A DNA stretch of 64,000 nt from NCBI RefSeq assembly GCF_037042905.1, contig NC_087262.1:23908501-23972500 (forward strand). Reading direction: 5' to 3'. Below the pieces are notes generated by a model. That model was not told the origin of the DNA, ran no database searches, and was given only the letters and a program-made list of their open reading frames with translations. Each line of letters opens with the position of its first letter. The first letter of the stretch is position 1. The position numbers were made by a program, and so were the translations under genes. This document shows positions 1 to 37,200 of the stretch, one piece after another. The DNA comes from Lytechinus pictus. Lineage: Eukaryota; Echinodermata; Echinoidea; Temnopleuroida; Toxopneustidae.

Positions 1-292
1 ACTAAAAGTCATTTCTTAGCGCCAACATGCATTCTCTTCCCCCTGATCAAAAAATCATGTAAAAAAGGGGGAATTATTGGATTTGGGGATTATCTCTTTA
101 TATCCTGTGTGCTGTTCCATCTTAAAATGTCCCTCTTTCACATCCTGCAAATCATAAAAAATACTATGAAAAAATAAAAACAGTCTACATAATCTGGATG
201 ATTGAGAACGTCTAAGAGTTTAGAGATAATGTGAATGAGGTTAGATGATAAGCAACAGTGTAATATGTAGGAAAAGAGGTATTTTGACTTAC

Positions 293-28132
<27,840 letters not shown>

Positions 28133-28320
28133 TTTGCCAGTTATCTTGGATTTTTCCTGTTGTTTCGTAGTTCAGAACGTCCCGTTGTCAATAACGCGAC
28201 GAGAATGCAAAGCTAGCCAGGAGGAAGGCGTGTCGTAAATCTGGTTCTGATTAGCATAAAATTACGTTACCACGAATCTTATTGGTCATAATGCTCTAAT
28301 GCCTAGAAATTTAACCAATG
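28133..28320 (-). promoter_or_regulatory. GFPT 5' UTR and proximal promoter (approximate)
   Basis: Sequence directly upstream of the GFPT start. Read on the minus strand it has a CCAAT box (28281–28285, about 150 bases before the ATG) and several CpGs, but no convincing TATA box. The transcription start cannot be placed from sequence alone. Confidence 0.3.
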
Positions 28321-28989
28321 GATTCCCATTACCCACCTGCGACCAAGCTATGAGAGAGTCCATGTGCAATCGTTGACCTGAGTAAACACACCCAACCCTA
28401 AAAGTGGGTACGTGGCATATAGTCTTATAGTATAGAGCTCTATCATTATGTTTCATCAGATTCATATTTGTGTGAAATTGCATGATAAGATTTCATCATA
28501 ACAGTACTTGTCAGATTTGTCGAATGACAAAGATTCGAAACCTCTGTCAAATAAACTCATAACACAAATAAGAAAGGGTTACTCTTTAAATTACTATTTG
28601 AAGTTCACCTGCATGACGGCGAAAAGTTTACTAGCCGGCCTATATATAGGCCTATTGTAAAAATAAAAGTAAAAATGATTTGTTTTATAATTCTGTTTTT
28701 ACCGCAAAAAATCGTGAAATCGTGTAGTACTAAATCAAAGAAACAATAAATAAGAGATAAAAGTAACATTGCAAAACAAGGACTACAAAAACACCTCATT
28801 CAATTAAGGGTGAGGCTCCGAATACACTTCCCTTTCTTTGGTGTGCACAACCTCTTGATTTTTCCACTAAAATATTGATGATTGTATGAGGGAATTCCAC
28901 CAAATAAGAAAGTAATTAGAATTTCAATTTTTTAATTTATGACGTCATATACGATCGATTAGCTGCCCAATGTGCATAAATTTCACACA

Positions 28990-29705
28990 CACACACACAT
29001 AACTTAGTCACAAAATGACCTACCATTCTAAAGCTTAGAATCTCCTCTTTCATCTGAAATTACTTAGATTATTTCTTATTCACGCATGAGTGAGCAAAAA
29101 CAATTTGAAGAGGGGATACCAAAAAGTCATTTGGCGGGCTGTATCTGGGTTTCAAAAAGAAAACCACATTTTTAGAAAGTTCAATATCTGCTCTTTAATT
29201 TGATACCTCAATTACAGAAAATGGTCAAGAATTAACAAAGTTCTGGTTATTTGAAATAAGGCTTGAATTTCAATAATTTCATAAAATTAAGAGGTTCTAC
29301 AGGCTAGCGTTCAAACTCACTTGACACTCCGTTTTGTTGACGATCAGCCATGCATTTTGTATAATAGCTCCTGTGGGAAACCGGTGAAAACACGTTTATT
29401 TAATGAAATTATGGAAATACAAGCATTGTTTCGAGGGAACATAACTTTTTTACTTCTTGACCATTTTTTGTGATTAAGGTATCAAATAAAAGAGCAGATA
29501 TTGAACTTTTTAGGCATGTGATTTTCTTTTTGAAATTCAGATACCCCCGCCAAATGAGTTTTTGGTATCCTTTCTTAAAATTGTTTTTGCTCACTCATGC
29601 GTATATGGGGAATAATAATCTAAGTAATATCAGATGAAAGAGGAGATTCTAAGCTTTACATTGGTAGGTCATTTGTCTATTGTATTTGTGATTAAGTTAT
29701 GATAA
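28990..29705. repeat. Large imperfect palindrome
   Basis: Left arm about 28997–29225 and right arm about 29455–29700 are inverted copies. For example AAGCTTAGAATCTCCTCTTT faces AAAGAGGAGATTCTAAGCTT, and CGCATGAGTGAGCAAAAAC faces GTTTTTGCTCACTCATGCG. Probably a foldback DNA element whose outer ends I could not fix. Confidence 0.75.
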
Positions 29706-30179
29706 ATCATCGCTTAATCTCGCGGTTTCGTTTTTTTCTGGGACGCACTGTATACCATAACGACATTTTACTTATTTTTTACTACACGATAATGCCGACT
29801 TTAAAAAAAAAAAAATTCTTAGTAGGGTCCATGCTCAAACCGTCGCTAATATATTTTTATTGTTTTTTCTGTTATTTTTAAAATAAACTTTACGACATGA
29901 ATCCCCTTTAAGGTATATGGTATATAGGCCTTATGCCTAGAAGCAGCGGATCAGGGGCCTTCACTTAGTATGAAAGCCCCTTTTTTTAGCTTGTCAGATT
30001 TAATTGAGCCAGGGGTGGCGGAACCAGGGGGGCAGGGGGCATTAAAAACAATCATCTCCATAGGAAAAAAGTTCCCTTTTATTAAAATGGTAAATGCCCT
30101 TTTTTCAACTTAAATGAAATGTTTTCTTTTTCAAAATGATATAGCCTTTTTGAAGTAAAGCAATATATTTTTGGTTAGA

Positions 30180-30420
30180 AAATCACAAGATTTTGGCTCG
30201 CGCTTAGCGCTCGTGTCAGTTATTGTTTAGTAAGGTACTCATCCTGTTCATGGTTACAAGAATGCTTAGAATGTCCAGTTTTCAGGTAATATACAACACA
30301 TGTTTGGCTCGTGTTTTGCGCTCGTATTCTGCAAGGCACTCATTCCATTCCTGGTTACAAAAAATACTTAGAATATCCAGCTTTCAGGTCGCATCATTCG
30401 ACTGGTGTATCCCATTCGTT
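30180..30420. repeat. Degenerate ~110-base tandem repeat
   Basis: Units contain GGCTCG(C/T)G(C/T)TT.GCGCTCGT, CTCAT…TGGTTACAA…TGCTTAGAATGTCCAG or a variant, and TTTCAGGT. At least two units are clear, with further GGCTCGCGCTTCGC traces near 30750. Confidence 0.6.
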
Positions 30421-30740
30421 ATTAGATCACTATAATTATGAAGCCTTTAACAGATTGCTTTTTTTGGTCAGTACGTATATTAAAAACTTATACGAGGCCG
30501 CCATCAATTCAAGCCTAACCGCTCACGATGGCGGTCTCCTGCGTTCATTTATTACATTATATAGTCCCTATATATGTTTAAATTTATAAAATATTAATTC
30601 ATACTCACATCCTTATTTGTATTTATTATGTAATATGACTACATTGTTTATATTGTGAATTATTTTGTATATTGTAATTGTAAATATATTTGTATTGTGT
30701 TTTTGAACGAAGAAATAAATGCAAGCAAACAAACAAAGCA
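30420..30740 (+). repeat. Probable LINE 3' UTR with AATAAA and A-rich tail
   Basis: AT-rich stretch with repeated TTGTA/TATTGTA motifs, AATAAA near 30714 and an AAGCAAACAAACAAAGCAAAC tail. Such ends are typical of non-LTR retrotransposons. No coding remnant was seen. Confidence 0.4.
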
Positions 30741-30989
30741 AACAATACTGGCTCGCGCTTCGCACTGGCATTCATTCTTTAGTACGCTACACATCTTTTT
30801 CATGATCACAAATACTGGTCGGGATGTTTAATTTTCATGTCTGAAATGTCAAAAAGTTTGAGCTCGCAATTCGCGATCGCAACATCTCGCAAGCCCTGTA
30901 ACAGTAATTACGTACGCCAGTTTTGACCAGAAGTGAATTTTCTACTTTTGATTTGATTTTTTTTCAAACCGCTCGCTGAGCGATGAGCG

Positions 30990-31273
30990 CAGAAGCGGAT
31001 CTAGAGGGGGGGTTGGGGGGGTTGCAACCCCCCCCCCAAAAAAAAAAAAATCCGGGGACCATTTTTTTAAATCTTATCTTTTTTTTAAACTTGTAATGCA
31101 AGAAAACGCCATTTTCACACACAGATTTTCAAAAATTTTCCCTACTGTGGGAGGGGGGACACCCCCCTCCCACACCCTCCCCCCTCGGTCGCTCCGCTCG
31201 CTTGGACTCGGTCGCTACGCTCCCTCGCATACCACCCCAACCCCCCCTTTATAAAAAGCTGGATCCGCCCCTG
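30990..31273. mobile_element. Short hAT-like repeat with G/C homopolymer ends
   Basis: Left end CAGAAGCGGATCTAGAGGGG, right end AAAGCTGGATCCGCCCCTG (reverse complement CAGGGGCGGATCCAGC). G-runs and C-runs lie next to the ends. No clear eight-base target duplication. Confidence 0.5.
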
Positions 31274-32412
31274 GAGCCTATATATATTTTATCAATCAGA
31301 AATCACTTCAAAATGGCTTGGGTCAACTTACTAAAAACACACAACTACTTTACGCGGCATCTCATGATCAAAATATCATTTTGCAGCAAAATGCCAATTT
31401 TAATATAAATGCTTTTTTTTTTTACTTTGCCCCCCCCCCCCCAAACGAAAATACTTTCTGCCGCCCAACTTCAGCACCCCCAGCAAAAGAATCGTTCCCA
31501 GTGCCCTGTTTTGTTTTATCACGTTTATCGTCAATATAATATTTTGAAGCTTTTCTGATCCTGCTTATATCGACTGTCAGACCTCAGTAGACGTAAGGGG
31601 CATGGGCAGGGTGACCAGGTACGGGACACTTCAAAATCATGTAGTATATATATACATGTACATGTATATTTCTTTTAGAATTTAACATACCTGACTGGGC
31701 TGCTACCCCTATCGTTATGATTATTTGGTCTGAAAATAAGTTAATTTTATGATAACATAAATAGGCCTATACTACAGTACTATACAGTGGCTTGATAATT
31801 AACAAAAATGAGGGCGCCAAATGTCATGCATGGATGGAGTAAAAGTTCTGAAAAAATGATGAAATTTTGATCTTTCAGTATACAAAAATCTTTTTTTTTA
31901 TTGATTTTTTTTTCAATTCAGAGAATTATACAATAATTCACTCTTTCCCTTTACTTTGCTGTCCTTTTCTTCAATTTTCCCCTCGATTCCCCTAGAAGCT
32001 TTTAATTTGGTGGCTCCGTGATCATGTTGTCTTGGCTATCTTAAATTCTTGCTTTAGATACCAATTTATTACCATTTTGTTTCATTATAAATATCGACTT
32101 AAAATAAGGCAGTAAAACAACTTGGTGCTGATTATAGAAAAACATTAGTAAATATATTTATGGTGTTGACACATATCTAGGCCTAAGAAACAAAATGGCC
32201 TGTATAGAATGACCGACAAGTATCCCTTTTAAAAATACGAATCGCTGTCTTATTGGGGGCTTTGCCCCCCCCCCAAAAAAAAAAAAAAAGAATAAATAAA
32301 TAAATAATAATAATTGTTCCACGGCCAAGAAAAAAAAACACTGGCGAAGAAAGAAAACGAAGAAACAGACTATATATAGAAAGGAGGTGAAATATTAAAC
32401 TATCTGTTGAAT

Positions 32413-33706
32413 CAGTGGCGTACCGTGGGTCACGGCATGGGGGGGGGGGGCACCGTCAGCAAAACTTTGAGTCACTTAGTGAGCGTGTCGCCAGGTATAC
32501 TGACTTGATAGACATTTTAAGGACAGTGCCATTGAACGGACATATGTATCTCACTGATCAAATAATGCGAGCGCGAAGCGCGAGCTAAACATTTTTTTTA
32601 TTCAGACATAAAAAGGGACATTATAAGCAGAATTTTGTAATCATGATACGTACCTGTCTCGCTAAACAAACAATGCAAGCGCGAAGTTGAAAATAGGGAC
32701 ATTTTAAGAACTATATTTTAGGAATATAAATGTTATACCGAGGTTGTTTTACCTGACTGCTAAGAAAGCACGAATGCCTGTGAGCAAGCAACCAGTGGAC
32801 CAACGGCTTTAGGTCCTCTCCGAGGGACCTGGTAATGAGGATAAATGCCTTACCAAAGGGCACTAGTGCACCACTTGGGAATCGAACCCGGGTCACCGGA
32901 ATCCGAAACCCCCGCTCTACCGACTGAGCTATCGCGCCTCCCTATTTAGGTATACATGAGGTATATCTCACCATGGTCATCTAATGCAAGTGCCAAGCGC
33001 TTGCTGGTTAGAATTACATCTAAACACATGAAGCACTTGTAGTCATTGTAATCCTAATTATCATTCTCAATCAAATATTGCGAGTGACAAGCGCGAGCTG
33101 AAAATTTAGGAAATTCGGACCTGAAGAGGGGCATTCTAAGGCTTGTTTGTAGGAATTCACTAAGACCATACGTATCTCACTACCCAAATGATGCGAGCAC
33201 AAAGCGCGAGCTGAAAATTGTTGATATTCAGATCAGAAAAGGGGACATTTTAAGGACTGAATTTAGGAATTCATGAAGAGCAGACATATCTCACCAATGC
33301 GAACGTAAACATGGACAGGAAATGTTTTATATTAAGACCTTAAAATGAAAAAGAAGCATATGTCAATCACTATACATAAAACAATAATAACTCGAATTGC
33401 GAGGAAACATATTTGGTGCATATTGACTTGAAAACGGGAGGTTTTATATCTCGTTAAACAGACCATGCGAGCACCAGGAACAATAAAATAATTGTTATGT
33501 TAAAGCCACCATAATTTGCCCTGAGCAAATTATGTTTCATAAAGTTATGAATTTTTTTTAATGTAATATAACATAACATAACTATAATATGAACAATATT
33601 TTTTCTTTCCGACTACGTTTCTCCCCCTTTCTCCTTTCCCTTTCTCCTTTTTTCTCCAGCCGATGGGGGGAGGGGCTGCCCCCATGCCCCCGTAGTTACG
33701 CCACTG
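32413..33706. mobile_element. TIR element (CAGTGGCGTA ends) with internal tandem units
   Basis: Left CAGTGGCGTACCGTGGGTCA and right GCCCCCGTAGTTACGCCACTG are inverted, each with a neighbouring G- or C-run. Inside, units of roughly 130 bases recur with GCGAGCGCGAAGCGCGAGCT, GGGACATTTTAAGGACT and CATACGTATCTCAC blocks. A tRNA-like SINE is inserted at 32715–32940. hAT-like by its termini, but the flanking octamers do not match. Confidence 0.55.
32715..32940 (-). mobile_element. tRNA-derived SINE, third family
   Basis: On the minus strand, GCGCGATAGCTCAGTCGGTA (A box) and GGGTTCGATTCCC (perfect B box) form a tRNA-like head. It is followed by GTGCCCTTTGGTAAGGCATT, ACCAGGTCCCTCGG and a body of about 130 bases. 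The head is close enough to a tRNA to score in a scanner, but the cloverleaf looks imperfect and the SINE body follows directly. Confidence 0.72.
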
Positions 33707-34180
33707 ATGATGATGATCGATGTATAGGAGGCTATATACCCTAGCTGATTAAAATTGAGTAAGTCGTATTTAAAAAAATCTTTAAGTAACGGAACCATCA
33801 TCGTCTTTCAGGCAAATGACATGTCCATATAAACAGCATACAATTAAGGGGGGTGCCTGATGCCTACATGTATGATATAAATCGGATTGAAATATAACAA
33901 TGAAGGTTAAATGAATTGAGTTGAAATCACTGTAAATCTTATCATTTTTGCATATTGTGGACCTTAACATTTATAGTTATTCAATTGAGTACGTTTTCCC
34001 TATACTGTATAATCAGGGGCAGAGTATTTGGAAAATCATTCACCGCCCCCCCCCCCCCCCCCCTCCATCAGTTTCCAGATTTTTCTTTTAATAATTGTTA
34101 AAGCCACCATTAATTCTGAGTCGACAAAATATCTTTAGTTTGTTTTTGTTGACGAGATTGATCTGATTTAAATCATAGAA

Positions 34181-34263
34181 ATGGCATCTTATTTCGACGA
34201 ACATGGATGTGAACCAACAGGAGAAACTGGTCCAGAATTAAATACCCTGCTTCGGTGGGCTAG
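34181..34263 (+). CDS. RNF181: RNF181 exon 1
   Basis: Codes [20 protein letters not shown] then NTLLRWA, residues 1–27 plus two bases. Donor GTAATA. The start is chosen because residues 1–8 match the RNF181 N-terminus. Confidence 0.95.
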
Positions 34264-37200
34264 GTAATATCATAAATGTTCAACAATCATACTAATCAAG
34301 TAAACTTTTCGATTTACACTGAGTTTGCTGAGCTGCTAGCTGAGCACCGGAATCGCCGCCTTTGGCTGCCCGGAGCTCTAGCGACGCGCTCAGCAAGAAC
34401 ACGTCGAGTAAGTTCAGGAGGCGGGTGGACTAGCCTGGAGGCGTCTGGGGAGTGAAAGTAATATACTGTACGTATGGTCACTCCGTACTCCCCTAACGCC
34501 TGGCATTGTGAACTATAGGCTCCTACGTACCGAGGGAACTATAAAAATGCGCCAAACTGCTAGTTATGTTTAGAATCTGAGGTCACGACTGCTGTACATC
34601 ATGTACATGGGTAAAAATATTGGTTGGCAACGTTTGGCAAAAAATGGATAGTTATGGTTACCAAATTAGGAATAAATTATATGAAGTAATAAAAGTAGAA
34701 GAGAGTTTACTTACACTTGTTGACATCGCCATCTTTGATCCTTTGTTAATGCAACCTAGTTACGTGACGCGTATAGAGGGCGGCAAAATCATGAGCGGTG
34801 CTAGATTAAAAAGTGCTAAAAAAATGTCCCGCTTCAACCACTGAACTAGAAATACCGTAAGGGCACTAGTATTCAACCCGTTTGGAGAGTTTCCTCAAAT
34901 ATATAGAAATATAGAATTTACCTGAATTTCAGACCCATCTTATTTCCAAGAGCAAATGCTGGTTATTCTTTTTCCGTTATTTTTTTCTTCAACCAGTTGA
35001 CTGTGTGCGCGGGCGATCGAATTATACGGCGACGGATTTTGGTACTAGTATTCAACCCGTCGGCACTAGTATTCAACCTAGCGATGAAAGATGGCCCTAT
35101 CTCTCGATCTGCCCTTGTCCCATCCGACTATGGACTAGACCATTTGAGATGAGACCAAACAGGGAATTAATCAAAGCCAGAGATTTACATAGTCATAGAT
35201 CTAGATCTAATTTAGCAATCTAAACCCTTTTGAGATTTGCTATCAATCCTCACGAGGTTGAATACTAGTACCATTCAGTGCAAAAGGCCATCGCCGCATA
35301 ATTCGATCCTCCGCGCATACAGTCGACAGATTGACAAAGAAAATATCGACAACAGATTACCCTGGAAATAACAAAGGTGTGAAATTAAGATAAATTCCCT
35401 ATTTCTAAATATTTTGGGGAATATGTCAAAATCTTTGAATTATGCCGGGTTGAATACTAGTACCCATACGGTACATAGAGAAAACATATTGCATCTTGCC
35501 TTCTACGGCGCGTTCTCGAACAATTGACCTAGCAAAATGGCGGCGGTCACGTGACTTATCGAGTTCGCCGGCGATGTTTTGCTTGGGTGTACACGACTTC
35601 CACGTATTTCTAGTTCAGTGGTTGAAGTGACCTCAGATTCTAAACATAACTAGCAGTTTGGCGCATTTTTATAGTTGCCTTTTCCCTCGGTACGTAGGAG
35701 CATATAGTTCACAATGCCAGGCGTTAGGGGAGTGACCATACGTACAGTATATTACTTTCACTCCCCAGACGCCTCCAGACTAGGGTGGACTGAGTGAGAT
35801 AAGTGACTGACACAAGACTGTCTGACACTCTGAGGTTGTGTTATTGATGGGAGCCCCCATTTGTTGGTCACAAGTTTCGTAGCACTAGCAACAAGCAGTT
35901 TGTGAAGTTATTTGTTGGAAGGTGTAGCCCCTTTATGAATTTTGGGTGAATTTCTCGGACAAGATTCAATCATGATCTTATTCCAGTTGAATTAAAATAT
36001 ATTATAAAATAGGTGTATTATTTCAAGCATAGCGATTGGCCAATACGCGTCACATGATATCCAACTTTTTTTGTGCACTGCACGGCAGTGCAAAAGGTGC
36101 GCAAAGAAACTTGACATTGCACGCTCAAGCAAACCAGTGCGGTAGAAGTCCAACAAAACTGTACTGTAACTTTTAAAAAATTTGTTTCTGTGTTGCTATT
36201 TTATAAAACAAATAATGCACTTGCTCTGTCGTGCGTAAAAGTAAATGCAGAGAAAGCTCGGTTTCTTCAGATGGAGCACACTGGGCACTCGCCGCAAGCG
36301 GCTCGTGCACAGTGCGGCACCTATCTAAATAAACCTCGCGTGCTCTGCATTTCCACTAACGCACTCGGCTGCATGCATTATTTGTATAAAATTGATGAGT
36401 CATTCACATTCAGACAAAGTTTCACTGAAGACAAGTGAAGAAATCTTTCTTTTGAAGGTTTCAAAATGTTCAATGACTGAGATGTAACGTTAGATGGAAA
36501 TGTGCCAGTACTAGCTATACTAAGTAGATCTATAAGACTATATTATAATATATAGACAATTCTTAATTTTGACTTTTTGTTTTCTTTTTTTAACAGGATT
36601 TTAATTAATGATGTCAGACAGTATGCTGAAAGTGAAGGGTGAGTTTAGTGATGATGATCATAATGATATAGATCTAATATTATTAATAATAAGAATAATT
36701 ATAGTAATAATGCTAAAAATAAAGATTATTATTTTATTTCTCACATGATTGGCAGGTTACAGTATTCTATAAAATGGTTGAAAGCAGAATATGCTGTTCC
36801 TATTACAGAATTCATTGTTTTATCACTTTTATTGCTTTATTTTTGTTTCTGTCATGTTATTTTTACAAATGTTGTCATTTCAGTTTGGAACTCCCACCAG
36901 ATATCAGAAAAGCTCCCCCAGCATCAAAGGAATGTATTGCCAATTTGAAAGAGACAAGAGTTTCAACAGACAGAGAAGGTACATACTCCAGGACCGTAAA
37001 AATATTACTTTTATTTTTTTTTTCACTGAGAATGTTCCCAGCTAATAAAATTATATGATTGTGGTCCCCAAGTCTGCGCACCTAACAATATGAGTTAAGA
37101 TTTAACATGAATTTCTTTTGATTTCACAAAATCTTTCAGATGATAATGTTCCTTATATTATTATGAGTAAGTGTACCAAATATCTCATAAAGATTTGAAA

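Larger units (their letters stand above)
28321..34180. other. Intergenic interval between divergent GFPT and RNF181
   Basis: About 6 kb without a recognisable coding exon. It is largely repeats: a palindrome around 28997–29700, repeat termini near 30010 and 30990–31273, a LINE-tail-like stretch 30420–30740, and a TIR element with tandem GCGCGAAGCGCGAG units at 32413–33706. Transcription starts of both genes should lie at its two ends. Confidence 0.6.

Noticed and set aside
32870..32940. Candidate functional tRNA gene (clear A and B boxes)
   Set aside because: A SINE body follows the head directly and the acceptor and anticodon stems do not pair well, so it was called a tRNA-derived SINE.
34620..34844. 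74-residue open frame in the left arm of the RNF181-intron element
   Set aside because: No recognised domain; it crosses from the extra block into the arm, so it is probably chance.
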